DNA of 64,000 nucleotides from Comamonadaceae bacterium (lineage in GTDB: Bacteria > Pseudomonadota > Gammaproteobacteria > Burkholderiales > Burkholderiaceae_C): positions 1 through 64,000 of the forward strand of contig CANHLD010000001.1 in assembly GCA_947461325.1 (NCBI GenBank), given 5' to 3'. Below are positions 11,378 to 21,801 of this stretch, one piece after another; position 1 is the stretch's first letter; each line of letters starts with the position of its first letter. The translations under genes were made by a program, and so were the position numbers. The notes beneath the pieces were generated by a model. It was not told where the DNA came from and did not search any database. It saw only the letters and a list, made by a program, of their open reading frames with translations.

Positions 11378-12004
11378 TTAGGATTTTTTTTGAAGTGACT
11401 GAATGACAGGCGCAAAACTCATTCTGTGCAAAATAGTCGGCCCATGTGTAGACAATGCATTCAAATGCTGACGTGTTCCATATCCCTTGTGCTTTGCAAA
11501 TCCATATTCTGGAAAAGAACTGTCTATAGACTTGCACCATAAATCACGCTCGACTTTAGCCAATATCGAAGCCGCAGAAATAGAGGGTACTTTGGCATCA
11601 CCTTGGATGATTGCCTCAGCCAATATATCCAAGACTGGCAAGCGATTTCCGTCAATCAATGCCTTACCTGGTTTTAGTCTTAATCCTGCGATGGCGCGTT
11701 GCATAGCCAGCATAGTCGCTCGGAGAATATTGAGCTCATCGATTTCAGCAACTGAAGCTTGAGCCACACAAAAACATAAAGCTTTTGCACGGATTTCTTC
11801 GTAGAGTTTTTCTCTTTTTTTTTCACTCAGTTTTTTTGAATCTGCCAGTCCTGAAATTGGCAATAAATCATCAAGAATAACGGCCGCCGCAAAAACCGGC
11901 CCTGCCAATGGTCCTCTGCCAGCTTCATCGACACCAGCAACCAGAGCAGGCGAATCCCAATTTAACGGCGTTTGCTTAGAGGCTAATGATTTTTTCAATT
12001 GCAT
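11378..12004 (-). CDS. rnhB: Ribonuclease HII
   Basis: Cleaves RNA in RNA-DNA hybrids and nicks 5' of single ribonucleotides in DNA. 208 residues from the ATG at 12004; a TTG 24 bases upstream is possible but less likely. The hallmark [16 protein letters not shown] holds the first acidic pair; ALIDGNRLP and [14 protein letters not shown] carry later active-site positions. The start lies inside the 3' end of lpxB (29-bp overlap), suggesting coupled translation. rnhB follows lpxB in most proteobacteria. Confidence 0.95.
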   Translation of the reverse strand: MQLKKSLASKQTPLNWDSPALVAGVDEAGRGPLAGPVFAAAVILDDLLPISGLADSKKLSEKKREKLYEEIRAKALCFCVAQASVAEIDELNILRATMLAMQRAIAGLRLKPGKALIDGNRLPVLDILAEAIIQGDAKVPSISAASILAKVERDLWCKSIDSSFPEYGFAKHKGYGTRQHLNALSTHGPTILHRMSFAPVIQSLQKKS

Positions 12005-13145
12005 GTTGAGCCACTCTAGGCGTATCAAGACTCAAATCTTGATGCATTTTTAAAAAAATCTTTTGCAAATGCGTGACTTCAGCGGGATGATTTAACCAAT
12101 CCAGCACTCCTTGCGCAATCAATGTGGGTGTAGCCTTTGACTGCAAATACTCTGGCACTACAAAATCTTTACATATGATGTTGGGCAGTCCGACCCAAGG
12201 TTGCAATCGCTTTGCTTGTGTAATTTGCCAACTTAACCAAGGCATGGCGTAAGAAATCACCATAGGACATTTAAACAATGCAGTTTCCAAAGTTGCCGTC
12301 CCGCTCGCCACCATAGCCACATCCGCAGCGGCCATGCATTGGTGGCTTTGACCATTGAGTATTTTCAAATGCCGTAGTTGTGGAAAATCTTTGATGTGTC
12401 TATCAAGGTACTGCCGCATACCAGGGGCAACAGGCAATAAGGGAATAATATGCGGATGCTTTTTTTGGATGATTTCAACGGCTTTTAAGAATCTAGGAGC
12501 CATTTGGTTAATTTCATCTTTTCTGCTTCCTGGCAGAACAACAACCACGACGTCGTCTGACTTGAGTCCTAAACTCTTTTTCGCAAAATCTTTATCAGGT
12601 ATTTGCGGAATGAGTTTAGCTAAAGGGTGCCCGACAAAAGTCGACGGTATGCCATTTTCAGCCAAAATTTCAGGCTCAAAGGGGAAAATACACAACACGT
12701 GATCAACGCTGCTTTTGATTTTTTTGACTCTGTGCGCTCGCCAAGCCCAAATCGAGGGGCAAACAAATTGAATTGTTGGAATTTTTTGAAGACGTAACTC
12801 ACGTGCCAAATCTAAATTAAAGTCTGGCGCATCAATTCCAATGAACAAATCTGGAGGAAATTGCAGCAGTTGATTTTTCAGAGTATCTCGTATGCGAACA
12901 ATCTCACGATAGTGCTTTAAAACTTCAACATAACCTCGAACTGAAAGTTTCTCCATTTGCCATAAGGAGTGAAACCCTAGACTGATCATTTGAGGCCCAC
13001 CAATTCCGGACATTTCTAAATTCGGCCAGCAGTTTTTAAATTCAGGAATTAATATGGATGCAAGCAGATCTCCTGAAGTTTCACCCGCAACCATGGCAAA
13101 GTACGGGGAACCGGTTTTTTCCACTCTGATGCTATGTTGATTCAA
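11976..13145 (-). CDS. lpxB: Lipid-A-disaccharide synthase
   Basis: Joins UDP-2,3-diacylglucosamine and lipid X to form the lipid A disaccharide at the inner membrane. 389 residues. The N-terminal [16 protein letters not shown] and the central [27 protein letters not shown] and LPGSRKDEI are diagnostic of the GT19 family. The start is a TTG that overlaps the lpxA stop (TTGA); no better start exists before the conserved VAGETSGD. Confidence 0.96.
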   Translation of the reverse strand: MNQHSIRVEKTGSPYFAMVAGETSGDLLASILIPEFKNCWPNLEMSGIGGPQMISLGFHSLWQMEKLSVRGYVEVLKHYREIVRIRDTLKNQLLQFPPDLFIGIDAPDFNLDLARELRLQKIPTIQFVCPSIWAWRAHRVKKIKSSVDHVLCIFPFEPEILAENGIPSTFVGHPLAKLIPQIPDKDFAKKSLGLKSDDVVVVVLPGSRKDEINQMAPRFLKAVEIIQKKHPHIIPLLPVAPGMRQYLDRHIKDFPQLRHLKILNGQSHQCMAAADVAMVASGTATLETALFKCPMVISYAMPWLSWQITQAKRLQPWVGLPNIICKDFVVPEYLQSKATPTLIAQGVLDWLNHPAEVTHLQKIFLKMHQDLSLDTPRVAQHAIEKIISL

Positions 13146-13936
13146 CGAATAATTCCGCGCTCAGAGGGTACGGAAACTAAAAAGTCGATCATGGTTTTAA
13201 CAATAGATTGAACACCTAGATTGCCATCAATGATTTTATTGATTTCAGTGATTGAATCTTCCAATGTCAAACCATTTCGATAAATCATTTTATGCAAAGT
13301 TTTCACAACTTTGATTTGCTCTTGTGTATAGCCTCGCCTCTTTAATCCCTCATAGTTCATAGAGCGAACCTTCGCAGGTTGACCTTGGCACATAGCAAAC
13401 GGTGGCAAATCCGCAAATAAAAGCGAATTCATAGCTGTGAAGCTATGCGCACCAATCCGGCAGTATTGGTGAACCACCGTAAAGCCACCCAAGATGGCCC
13501 AATCACCCACAGATACATGCCCTGCCAATTGGGTGCTGTTAGCGAAAATAGTGTGATGCCCAATTTGACAATCATGGGCCAAATGAACATACGCCATGAT
13601 CCAGTTATCGTTTCCTAAGCGAGTGACGCCTTTATCGTTAGCAGTACCTATATTGAACGTACAAAACTCTCTGATCGTATTTCTGTCGCCAATAATTAAC
13701 TCACAAGGCTCACCCGCATATTTCTTATCTTGCGGCACGGCACCTAAAGAATTAAATTGAAAAATAGTGTTGTCACAGCCAATGGTAGTTCTTCCCTGAA
13801 TCACACAGTGGGATCCAATTTTTGTTCCTGCTCCGATGCGAACGTTAGGACCAATAGTAGTGAATGGTCCCACTGTCACAGTGCTGTCTAATTCAGCAGC
13901 GGAATCCACCAAAGCTGAAGGATGAATATTGGCCAT
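13142..13936 (-). CDS. lpxA: UDP-N-acetylglucosamine acyltransferase
   Basis: Catalyses the first acylation in lipid A synthesis. 264 residues from the ATG at 13936, five bases after the fabZ stop; the frame is open 10 codons further into fabZ. Starts with ANIHPSALVDSAAELD, followed by left-handed beta-helix hexapeptide repeats. The catalytic histidine lies in VHLAHDCQIG and the C-terminal helical part contains NYEGLKRRGYTQEQI. Its neighbours fabZ and lpxD supply or use the same hydroxyacyl-ACP pool. Confidence 0.97.
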   Translation of the reverse strand: MANIHPSALVDSAAELDSTVTVGPFTTIGPNVRIGAGTKIGSHCVIQGRTTIGCDNTIFQFNSLGAVPQDKKYAGEPCELIIGDRNTIREFCTFNIGTANDKGVTRLGNDNWIMAYVHLAHDCQIGHHTIFANSTQLAGHVSVGDWAILGGFTVVHQYCRIGAHSFTAMNSLLFADLPPFAMCQGQPAKVRSMNYEGLKRRGYTQEQIKVVKTLHKMIYRNGLTLEDSITEINKIIDGNLGVQSIVKTMIDFLVSVPSERGIIR

Positions 13937-13941
13937 TGTCT

Positions 13942-14379
13942 TTAATCTATTCTGCGCATGGTGCACATCAACTCAGCCTCAACAGCTAACTCTGTTGCCA
14001 CCATGGCTTTCGCTTTGAATTTAAAAATTCCTGCTTTCATTCGATCAAGTTCAACCATCAGTGTAAGCACATCGCCGGGCTCGACCGGTCTTTTAAAGCG
14101 CGCTGAATCAATGCCCGCGAAATAATAAATGACCTTTTCATCAGGAACCATATCTAGCGTATCAAATGAAAGCAAGGCAGCAGCCTGTGCAAGTGCTTCA
14201 AGCATGAGAACACCCGGCATGACTGGTCGATGCGGAAAATGTCCATTGAAAAAAGGTTCATTGATAGTGACATTTTTGATGGCAACGATAGATTTACCTT
14301 TGTTTAACTCTATGACTCGGTCAACCAATAGAAATGGATATCTATGCGGTAATAATTTCAAAATCTGATGTATATCCAT
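13942..14379 (-). CDS. fabZ: 3-hydroxyacyl-ACP dehydratase FabZ
   Basis: Dehydrates 3-hydroxyacyl-ACP in type II fatty acid synthesis and competes with LpxA/LpxD for hydroxyacyl-ACP. 145 residues, a single hot-dog fold. The active-site segment is [20 protein letters not shown] (His near 49, Glu near 63) after the N-terminal [14 protein letters not shown]. It sits between lpxD (10 bp) and lpxA (5 bp) in the canonical order. Confidence 0.97.
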   Translation of the reverse strand: MDIHQILKLLPHRYPFLLVDRVIELNKGKSIVAIKNVTINEPFFNGHFPHRPVMPGVLMLEALAQAAALLSFDTLDMVPDEKVIYYFAGIDSARFKRPVEPGDVLTLMVELDRMKAGIFKFKAKAMVATELAVEAELMCTMRRID

Positions 14380-14389
14380 TGTGGGTACC

Positions 14390-15367
14390 TTAGGAGTTGT
14401 TATTTTTTTCTAAAAACTTAATTCTTTCGCGCAAAGAAAAAAGCTGCCTCAAAGTAGCTGCATTTTTCTGCCAATTTGAATTGTTATCTATCGGAAAAAT
14501 GCCGCTGTATGTGCCAGGTTTGAGAATAGAGTGACTGACAAGGGAGAACGCCGAAATGTGAACGTTATCGGCCAATTCCAAGTGTCCCAAAATGGCTGCG
14601 CCACCGCCAATTGTGCAATACGCCCCAATCTTGGCACTCCCGGCAACGCCAGCACAACCAGCCATGGCAGTGTGTTTGCCAATATGAACATTGTGTCCAA
14701 TCTGAATCAGGTTATCTAGCTTAACGCCTTCCTCAATCACAGTATCTTCCATCGCGCCACGATCGATACAGGTGTTGGCACCGATTTCGACATGGTCTCC
14801 AATAACAACAGCTCCTAATTGCTCAACCTTGATCCATTTTTGATTTTCTGAGGCGAAACCAAAACCATCTGCTCCAATCACTACACCCGGATGGAGAATA
14901 CAGTGGTTACCAATGACGCACCCTCTAGAAATGGTTACGCTTGATTTCAATAGGGTACCTGCGCCTATACGCACACCGGCTTCCACAACACATAAGGGGC
15001 CAATGATTGCTGTGGGATCAATTTCAGCACTAGGATCCACCACTGCTGTAGGATGAATTTGGGTTTGAGTTTTGGCTTTAGTTTGTTCGACCCAAAGCTG
15101 CGTGACTTTTGCCCAATAGACATAGGGGTTGTCACACAAAATATAAGCGCCACGTAGCTTGGCAAGTTCTTCGTGAGGCTTCCCAATCACCACGCAACTG
15201 GCACGACTGGATTGAAGCTGAGATATGTAGCGTGGATGACTTAAAAAACTGAGTTCACCGACAACCGCTTTAGATAACGGAGCCAAGCCAGTTATCTCAA
15301 GATCTGGTGAACCATGCAATAGTCCACCTAAGCTTTCGGTAAAAAAACTTAGCTTCTTCGATATCAC
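14390..15367 (-). CDS. lpxD: UDP-3-O-acylglucosamine N-acyltransferase
   Basis: Adds the N-linked hydroxyacyl chain in lipid A synthesis. 325 residues, slightly short of the usual 340. An N-terminal uridine-binding domain (about 1-100) is followed by hexapeptide repeats. The family segment [11 protein letters not shown] and the catalytic-region [19 protein letters not shown] are clear. The start is the ATG four bases after the skp stop. Confidence 0.95.
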   Translation of the reverse strand: MISKKLSFFTESLGGLLHGSPDLEITGLAPLSKAVVGELSFLSHPRYISQLQSSRASCVVIGKPHEELAKLRGAYILCDNPYVYWAKVTQLWVEQTKAKTQTQIHPTAVVDPSAEIDPTAIIGPLCVVEAGVRIGAGTLLKSSVTISRGCVIGNHCILHPGVVIGADGFGFASENQKWIKVEQLGAVVIGDHVEIGANTCIDRGAMEDTVIEEGVKLDNLIQIGHNVHIGKHTAMAGCAGVAGSAKIGAYCTIGGGAAILGHLELADNVHISAFSLVSHSILKPGTYSGIFPIDNNSNWQKNAATLRQLFSLRERIKFLEKNNNS

Positions 15368-15371
15368 GCCA

Positions 15372-15878
15372 TCATTTACCGCTGTTAATGACTTTGAGCA
15401 CCTTATCTGTAATATCGTGCTTTGGATTGATATAAACCGCTTCTTGCAGTATCAAATCATATTTTTCAGACTCAGCAACCTGTTTGACCACTTTGTTTGC
15501 TTTTTCCAAGACTTGCTGCAATTCTTCATTTTTGCGAGCATTGAGATCTTCTTGAAACTCACGCCGTTTACGCTGAAATTCGCGATCTTGATCGGCCAAT
15601 TGTCTCTGACGAGCAGACCGTTGAGTGTCTGAAAGAGTGGGCGAATCTCTTTCCAGTTTTTCAGAATTAGATTTCAGCGAATTACCGATTTCAACCAATT
15701 CTTTTTCTCGCTTAGAAAACTCTTGTTCGAGTTTGGTTTGAGCCACTTTCGCAGTATTTGCTTCTCTGAAAATCCTATCAGTATTGACAAAACCGACACG
15801 AAAATCTTCAGCATATGAATTTAAAGAAGCCATGCCAAGAAGACAAATCCCCAGCGTACGAGTTGAAAGAAATTTCAT
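15372..15878 (-). CDS. skp: Periplasmic chaperone Skp/OmpH
   Basis: Holds unfolded outer-membrane proteins in the periplasm on the way to the BAM complex. 168 residues. A signal peptide of about 23 residues ends in LNSYA before [17 protein letters not shown]. The rest is a long, highly charged helical tentacle region (about 45-120). The ATG shares its A with the bamA stop (TGATG), so Skp and BamA production are likely coupled. Confidence 0.93.
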   Translation of the reverse strand: MKFLSTRTLGICLLGMASLNSYAEDFRVGFVNTDRIFREANTAKVAQTKLEQEFSKREKELVEIGNSLKSNSEKLERDSPTLSDTQRSARQRQLADQDREFQRKRREFQEDLNARKNEELQQVLEKANKVVKQVAESEKYDLILQEAVYINPKHDITDKVLKVINSGK

Positions 15879-18178
15879 CAGAAGGCCGTCCCAATTTGGA
15901 ATTGAAAGGTTTGCATTCTATCGTTATCGAACTGCCTGATTGGCTTGGCAAAAGCAAATCTGAGCGGCCCTACGGGCGAAATCCAGCTCAAACCCACACC
16001 CACAGAACTTCTCAATTGACTTAAATCTATAGACTCTTCATAACTGTAAACGTTTCCAACATCTATAAAAGTAAACAAACGCAAGGTTTTATCAGTACCT
16101 ACGCCGGGAAAAGGCATTAAAAATTCTGTATTTAAGAGTATTTTCTTCGCACCGCCTGTGGAATAGTCACTGTACTTGGAGTACATGTTATCCGTCTGTA
16201 AAGAATTCTGTTGATAGCCCCGGACAGAGCCTAAACCGCCTGAATAAAAATTCTTAAATACTGGGAATGAATAACCGTTAAAGCCGGCCCCGAGACCAAG
16301 TTCGGCATTGACAGCCAGTGTGTATTTGCGAGTTAACGGCCAATATTGTTGATATTGTCCTGAATTTTTGTAATAACGAGTATTCCCCAAGGCGCCAACT
16401 TCCGAGTTAAGCCTGAACAATTTACCTTTGTTAGGTGCAAGTGTGCTGTCTCTGCTATCCCTTGCCCAGCCAATTGTCACTGGCACTGAAATGATATTGC
16501 TACCAACATAGCTGGAGTAGGTCTCAGGTAATCCTGTACCAGAAGACACAGAAGTTTGGTCATAAGCGACCCCAACAAATACAGTGTCTATTTCAGCAAC
16601 CGGTACGCCAAAATTAACCCCAAGCCCCTTGGAGTAAATGTTGTAGTAAGTGCTCGAAGCTGAATAAGGCCTTAAATTTCTGTCATAAAAATTAAGTGTT
16701 CGCGAAACGCCGTCCTCTGTGAAGTAGGGATCAGTTGTACTGATCTGATAGAGCTTGTTGTATTTGCTGGTGTTGATTTGTATGCCCAGTGAATTACCAG
16801 TGCCAAAGAAATTGTCTTGGCTGATACCAAAGGATAAGAAAAATTTCTCTGAAGAAGAAAAGCCCGCGCCTAATTGCAATGCACCTGTTGGTTTTTCAAT
16901 AACCTTTAGATTGATATCAACTTGATCAGGCGATCCAGGAACCTCTTGCGTGTCAATAGTAACCTCGGTGAAGTATCCCAATCTGTCAATTCGATCACGT
17001 GATAATTTAATTTTGTCGCCGTCATACCAAGAAGACTCCATTTGACGAAATTCACGACGAATAATATCGTCCTTAGTCTTATCATTTCCTGAAATATTAA
17101 TTCGACGAACGTAAGCTCGCCTAGAAGGCTCAGCTTGCAGGAAAATTTTGACCTGATTGGTTTTTCTGTCGATCTCAGTGCGCGGTTCAATTTTGGCGAA
17201 AGCAAAGCCGAACTTACCAAAATATTCAGAAAATGCTTTGGTAGTTTCAACAATATCCGTAATGTTGTATGACAGGCCTGGTTTGATTGTTACCAGCGAT
17301 TTGAACTCGTTGTCTCTTCCCAAATAAAAGCCTTCTAAATCAACCGAACTGACAACAAATCGCGAACCCTCAGTGATATTGATTGTGATGGTTATGTCTT
17401 GCTTATTGGGCGAAATAGCAACTTGCGTAGACTCTACTCTGAACTCTAGATAACCTCTGGAGAGATAAAAAGATCTCAAATTTTCAAGATCTGCATTCAA
17501 TTTAGCTTGTGAATAACGGTCTGATTTTGTATACCAAGACATGTAGTTTGGCTCAGACAAATCCATTTGATCCATGATGGCTGATTGATCAAATGCTTTG
17601 TTGCCAACTATTTTAAATTCCTTAATTTTAGATATATCACCTTCGATCACAGTAAAGTTCAGGTTAACCTTATTTCGATCTGAAGGTGCAACGGTAGTAA
17701 TGATTTCGGCAGCATATAAGCTTCTGTTGATATATTGACGCTTTAATTCTTGCTCGGCTCTGTCAGTCAAGGCCTTGTCATAAGGTCTTCCTTCAGACAG
17801 TCCAATATCTTTGAGTGCTTTTTTTAAAGTGTCTTTTTCAAACTCCTTAATGCCGACAAAATTAACAGCAGAAATCAAAGGGCGCTCTTCAACAACCACA
17901 ATGACGACATTCCCCTTTAGTTCAATTCTGACATCCTTAAAAAGACCTAAAGCAAAAAGATTTCGAATGGCAAGCGTTCCCTTGTCATCGGTGTAGTTGT
18001 CCCCCACTTTGAATGGCAAGGTAGCCAGAATGTTTCCAGGTTCCACACGCTGTAAACCTTCCATTCTGATGTCTTGAACCTGAAATGGCTCAACAGCTCC
18101 AGCTGCTTGCATTAAACAAAAACAAATCAATAATGTTCTAGGAATAGTCAGCAAAATGGAAAAAGAAAAGAATTTCAT
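15878..18178 (-). CDS. bamA: Outer membrane protein assembly factor BamA
   Basis: Omp85 protein that inserts beta-barrel proteins into the outer membrane. 766 residues. The signal peptide (about 1-28) precedes FQVQDIRMEGLQRVEPG, the start of five POTRA domains (to about 425). A 16-strand barrel follows, with the L6 lid motif GLGSVRGYQQNS, and the terminal strand ends in phenylalanine (FQFQIGTAF), as expected for a BAM substrate. rseP, normally directly upstream, is missing; a 190-bp gap separates bamA from dxr. Confidence 0.97.
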   Translation of the reverse strand: MKFFSFSILLTIPRTLLICFCLMQAAGAVEPFQVQDIRMEGLQRVEPGNILATLPFKVGDNYTDDKGTLAIRNLFALGLFKDVRIELKGNVVIVVVEERPLISAVNFVGIKEFEKDTLKKALKDIGLSEGRPYDKALTDRAEQELKRQYINRSLYAAEIITTVAPSDRNKVNLNFTVIEGDISKIKEFKIVGNKAFDQSAIMDQMDLSEPNYMSWYTKSDRYSQAKLNADLENLRSFYLSRGYLEFRVESTQVAISPNKQDITITINITEGSRFVVSSVDLEGFYLGRDNEFKSLVTIKPGLSYNITDIVETTKAFSEYFGKFGFAFAKIEPRTEIDRKTNQVKIFLQAEPSRRAYVRRINISGNDKTKDDIIRREFRQMESSWYDGDKIKLSRDRIDRLGYFTEVTIDTQEVPGSPDQVDINLKVIEKPTGALQLGAGFSSSEKFFLSFGISQDNFFGTGNSLGIQINTSKYNKLYQISTTDPYFTEDGVSRTLNFYDRNLRPYSASSTYYNIYSKGLGVNFGVPVAEIDTVFVGVAYDQTSVSSGTGLPETYSSYVGSNIISVPVTIGWARDSRDSTLAPNKGKLFRLNSEVGALGNTRYYKNSGQYQQYWPLTRKYTLAVNAELGLGAGFNGYSFPVFKNFYSGGLGSVRGYQQNSLQTDNMYSKYSDYSTGGAKKILLNTEFLMPFPGVGTDKTLRLFTFIDVGNVYSYEESIDLSQLRSSVGVGLSWISPVGPLRFAFAKPIRQFDNDRMQTFQFQIGTAF

Positions 18179-18368
18179 ATGTAAATTACTGTTTTATCTG
18201 TTTAACCAGAATTGAAAAAATCATTTCAAGTTTGAAGACCCAAACCAATGAAAGACGGTGAGCTGACAGTCCAATTTATCTTCAAAATGCCAACGTTAAA
18301 TTGACTCGTTACCTGATAATACATCAGGCAAACCCGAAAACGAGCCACGTAAGCTTTGTAAAACTTTT
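18179..18368 (-). other. Gap between dxr and bamA where rseP normally lies
   Basis: 190 bp without a credible gene. On the minus strand, TTGAAA (18229-18224) and GTTAAA (18206-18201) with a 17-bp spacer could be a bamA promoter. An AAACTT/TCTGG pair in the same stretch loosely resembles a sigma-E site. A perfect 6-bp inverted repeat (CCTGAT-5-ATCAGG, 18312-18328) has no U-tract. No remnant of an RseP reading frame (HEXXH or PDZ) is visible. Confidence 0.4.
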
Positions 18369-19565
18369 TCAATTGAAATTGGCAAGTTTTTTAGCATTTT
18401 CGAATGCCCGCACCCTGGTTTCAGCATCTATATTTAGTAAATCATCAAGGTTTCGGGGGCTACTTGGCGCAGGTAATGAGAGCACAGCCAAATTTACTGC
18501 ATGAATTTGATCAAACCGGATGCGCTCCTTGAGAAAAAGCTCAACAGCCACTTCATTGGCTGCATTCAACACTGCCGTCATACCGTTGGAGGCTGAGAGT
18601 GCGTCCCACGCTAATTTAAGTCCAGGAAAGCGGAGTTGATGCTCATGTGATTCCATAGACTCAAAACTCATTTGAGATGAATGCTGAAAATCGATGTGAG
18701 CAGCGCCACTTGTGATTCTGTTTGGCCAGGCCAAGCCATAAGAGATGGGCATTCTCATATCAGGAGTTCCTAACTGAGCTACGATGGATCCATCTACAAA
18801 TTCAACCATAGAGTGAACAATACTTTGTGGATGAATAATCACCTCAATTTGGGATGGCGTCATACCAAACAAGAATTTAGCCTCAATCACTTCGAGGGCT
18901 TTGTTCATCATGGTTGCAGAATCCACCGAAATTTTCTTACCCATCACCCAGTTAGGATGCGCGCAGGCCTCTTGCGGCGTGACATTTTTTAATTCTTGCC
19001 ATGGTTTCTGTCTGAAAGGTCCGCCTGAAGCAGTCAAGATGATTTTGTTAACCACATGCCTCCAGCTTTGCTGGTTTTCTGGCAAAGCTTGGAAAATAGC
19101 AGAGTGTTCGCTATCGATTGGCAGCAACTTTGCATTCCCCGTCTTCACAGCATCCATAAATAACTCTGCGCCAACTACCAAGGCCTCTTTGTTTGCCAAC
19201 AATAACCGTTTCCCTGCCCTTGCAGCAGCCATACAGGATGAAAGTCCTGCCGCGCCCACAATGGCTGCCATGACCGTATCAACACGTTCATCACTTGCAA
19301 CCTGAATCAATGCCTCAGAACCACTCAATACACGAGTTGGAATTTTTTCATTTGATAATTTCTCTTCCAAAAGTCTAGCAGCATCAGCATTGACCATGAC
19401 AGCAAAATCAGGCTTAAATGTTTCACATTGCCGCAACATCAGATCCACTTGTGTAGCACCTGTCAAAGCGAATATTGAAAATTTATCCTGATGCCTGGCA
19501 ATCACGTCAAGTGTGTTGACGCCAATAGAACCGGTAGAACCAAGAACAGTAATTCTATTTTTCAT
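18369..19565 (-). CDS. dxr: 1-deoxy-D-xylulose-5-phosphate reductoisomerase
   Basis: First committed step of the MEP isoprenoid pathway: DXP to MEP with NADPH. 398 residues, the usual length. The NADPH-binding motif is ITVLGSTGSIGVNTLDVI at the N-terminus. Metal and substrate residues lie in LLPIDSEHSAIFQ, TASGGPF and VDSATMMNKALEVIEA. Its start overlaps the cdsA stop (ATGA). IspD and IspF of the same pathway are encoded at 34-35 kb. Confidence 0.97.
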   Translation of the reverse strand: MKNRITVLGSTGSIGVNTLDVIARHQDKFSIFALTGATQVDLMLRQCETFKPDFAVMVNADAARLLEEKLSNEKIPTRVLSGSEALIQVASDERVDTVMAAIVGAAGLSSCMAAARAGKRLLLANKEALVVGAELFMDAVKTGNAKLLPIDSEHSAIFQALPENQQSWRHVVNKIILTASGGPFRQKPWQELKNVTPQEACAHPNWVMGKKISVDSATMMNKALEVIEAKFLFGMTPSQIEVIIHPQSIVHSMVEFVDGSIVAQLGTPDMRMPISYGLAWPNRITSGAAHIDFQHSSQMSFESMESHEHQLRFPGLKLAWDALSASNGMTAVLNAANEVAVELFLKERIRFDQIHAVNLAVLSLPAPSSPRNLDDLLNIDAETRVRAFENAKKLANFN

Positions 19566-20404
19566 AGTGCTTGAAAAGATGAGATGAGTACAGCCAACGG
19601 CAATACAGGAAGTAAAGCATCAAGCCTATCTAGCACACCTCCGTGCCCAGGCAGCAATTGACTGCTATCCTTCTTTCCTGCAGAGCGTTTGATTAAAGAT
19701 TCAAATAAATCTCCCATCGCACTCATCACAGTCAAGAATGTCAGACCCGCCAGCATCACTAGCCATCCATGAACTGACAATCGATTGAAAATACTGTCTT
19801 TCATTTGAGGAAAAAAGTCAGCCATAGCCATCCACACAAAAGCCAATAGCCAAACAGCGAAAATTCCTCCTAATAAGCCCTCAAGGCTTTTTCCAGGACT
19901 GATATGAGGAGCTAATTTATTTTTACCCCAACGTCTTCCAGAAAAAAAAGCTGCTATGTCTGCTATCCATACAAGCAGAAGTATTGACGCAAGAAAAGAA
20001 GTTCCAATTAATTTGGCTTGATAGAAGGCCAAACCTGTACCCGTAAGCAACACAACACCCACACAGTTTCTGATAAAAAAGTGGATTTTTGTCCAGCTAT
20101 GGATTCCGTTTCTAAAGAAATAAGCTGTAATGAACATCCAAAAAACTGAGAGGGAAAACCAAAACCATATCGATTGCCTACCTGCAAATTCAAATGTCCA
20201 TAAGGACAAACCAATTGCTAAACAGCAAATACTTAAAGTAAATGATTGAAGAAAACCAAGCGCGTTAAGTCTGCCCCACTCCCAGGCGGCTGCAATTATC
20301 AATAACAAGCCAATACACCCCAACCATTCAGGTTGAGAAGAAAACAAGGCAGGCAAAAAAACCAGTAAGAGCAGGACTGCTGTGATGATGCGTTGCTTGA
20401 GCAT
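19562..20404 (-). CDS. cdsA: Phosphatidate cytidylyltransferase (CDP-diglyceride synthase)
   Basis: Makes CDP-diacylglycerol from phosphatidate and CTP at the inner membrane, the precursor used by PssA (51.8 kb). 280 residues with about eight hydrophobic segments. The C-terminal signature runs from RSAGKKDSSQLLPGHGGVLD to DRLDALLP. It starts 11 bp after the frr stop; uppS, normally between these two genes, is missing. Confidence 0.95.
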   Translation of the reverse strand: MLKQRIITAVLLLLVFLPALFSSQPEWLGCIGLLLIIAAAWEWGRLNALGFLQSFTLSICCLAIGLSLWTFEFAGRQSIWFWFSLSVFWMFITAYFFRNGIHSWTKIHFFIRNCVGVVLLTGTGLAFYQAKLIGTSFLASILLLVWIADIAAFFSGRRWGKNKLAPHISPGKSLEGLLGGIFAVWLLAFVWMAMADFFPQMKDSIFNRLSVHGWLVMLAGLTFLTVMSAMGDLFESLIKRSAGKKDSSQLLPGHGGVLDRLDALLPVLPLAVLISSFQAL

Positions 20405-20415
20405 AGGATTTGCGA

Positions 20416-20979
20416 TTAAACAGCCATGATCTCTTGCTCTTTTGCCGCAATCAATTTATCAATATCTGCAATGTGTTTATCCGTGACTTTTTGAATGTCG
20501 GCTTCAGCGCGTTTTTGCTCGTCTTCAGAAGCGAGTTTTTCTTTGACCATTTTTTTCACTGATTCATTTGCGTCACGCCGTAGATTTCGTATCGCTACCT
20601 TGGCATTCTCACCCTCAGTTCTCACAATCTTAGTCATCTCTTTTCGACGCTCCTCAGTCATAGGAGGCATTGGAACTCGAATCAAATCGCCCATGGATGA
20701 AGGGTTTAAACCCAAATCACTTTCGCGAATTGCTTTTTCAATTTTGGCTCCCAGCCCTTTCTCCCAAGGCTGAATACTGATTGTTCGAGCATCCAATAAA
20801 GAGACGTTTGCAACCTGACTCAAAGGCGTTGGATTTCCGTAATATTCAACCATGATGGAATCTAACAACCCCGGATTGGCTCGACCGGTTCTGATTTTGC
20901 TCAAGCTGTTAGTAAACGCCGCGACAGACTGATCCATCTTCAGTTCACTGTTTGATTTAGTTTCATTGATGCTGGACAT
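20416..20979 (-). CDS. frr: Ribosome recycling factor
   Basis: With EF-G, splits post-termination ribosomes. 187 residues from the ATG at 20979, supported by the strong GGGAGG sequence four bases upstream; an in-frame ATG 24 bases further is less likely. Typical segments are [13 protein letters not shown], the hinge-region [18 protein letters not shown] and the C-terminal helix ending [12 protein letters not shown]. It lies 26 bp after pyrH. Confidence 0.97.
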   Translation of the reverse strand: MSSINETKSNSELKMDQSVAAFTNSLSKIRTGRANPGLLDSIMVEYYGNPTPLSQVANVSLLDARTISIQPWEKGLGAKIEKAIRESDLGLNPSSMGDLIRVPMPPMTEERRKEMTKIVRTEGENAKVAIRNLRRDANESVKKMVKEKLASEDEQKRAEADIQKVTDKHIADIDKLIAAKEQEIMAV

Positions 20980-21005
20980 TTTTCCTCCCTCGAATTCACT
21001 CACAA

Positions 21006-21734
21006 CTATGATGCAAAAACCAAAGTTCCTTCATCTTCACCCATAACGACCCGCTTTAAAGCGCCAGATTTAAATATGGAAAAAACAGTAATTGGCAGTT
21101 TTTGATCCCGACACAAAGCAAACGCTGTCGCGTCCATGATTCCCAAGTTTCCTTGAATAGCTTCATCAAAACTGATTTTGCTGTACTTGGTAGCAAGTGG
21201 ATCTTTTTTAGGGTCTGCGGAATATACACCTTCAACTTTGGTTGCTTTCAACACCATAGAGGCGCCAATTTCCGCCCCTCTGAGTGCAGCTGCTGTGTCA
21301 GTCGTAAAAAATGGGTTGCCCGTACCTGCGGCAAAGATAACTACCTTACCCTCTTCAAGATACTGTAGGGCCTTTGGACGAACATAAGGCTCCACCACTT
21401 GCTCAATCCCAATCGCAGACATCACGCGAGCCACCAGACCAGCTTTGTTCATCGTGTCCGCAAGAGCAAGCGCATTCATTACAGTTGCAAGCATGCCCAT
21501 GTAATCTGCCGTTGCTCTGTCCATTCCTACTGAACCACCGGCCACACCGCGAAAAATATTTCCACCACCTATGACTACAGCAACTTCAACGCCAAGATGT
21601 GTAATTTCTGCAATTTCTTCAACCATTCGCACAATGGTGTCACGATTGATACCAAATGCATCATCACCCATTAATGCTTCACCAGACAGTTTGAGCAAAA
21701 TCCTTTTATAAGCTGGTCGAGGCGATGTTGTCAT
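21006..21734 (-). CDS. pyrH: UMP kinase
   Basis: Phosphorylates UMP to UDP; bacterial-type hexameric enzyme of the amino-acid kinase fold. 242 residues from the ATG at 21734, supported by GGAG six bases upstream; the open frame extends 74 codons further, through a terminator into tsf, and is not coding there. Motifs: [44 protein letters not shown] and [16 protein letters not shown]. Confidence 0.97.
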   Translation of the reverse strand: MTTSPRPAYKRILLKLSGEALMGDDAFGINRDTIVRMVEEIAEITHLGVEVAVVIGGGNIFRGVAGGSVGMDRATADYMGMLATVMNALALADTMNKAGLVARVMSAIGIEQVVEPYVRPKALQYLEEGKVVIFAAGTGNPFFTTDTAAALRGAEIGASMVLKATKVEGVYSADPKKDPLATKYSKISFDEAIQGNLGIMDATAFALCRDQKLPITVFSIFKSGALKRVVMGEDEGTLVFAS

Positions 21735-21762
21735 TCCATTCTCCATGTATTTAAGTTTGAGA

Positions 21763-21794
21763 CTTAAAAAAAAGGGGACTAACGAGTCCCCTTT
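21763..21794 (-). terminator. Rho-independent terminator after tsf
   Basis: On the minus strand a perfect 10-bp stem (AAAGGGGACT/AGTCCCCTTT) with a 4-base loop is followed by a run of eight T. It lies just after the tsf stop and before pyrH, so it should reduce read-through from rpsB-tsf into pyrH and the envelope genes. Confidence 0.9.
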
Positions 21795-21801
21795 AAAAAG
21801 A

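Noticed and set aside
18312..18328. CCTGAT/ATCAGG inverted repeat as the dxr terminator
   Set aside because: Only 6 bp and no U-tract.
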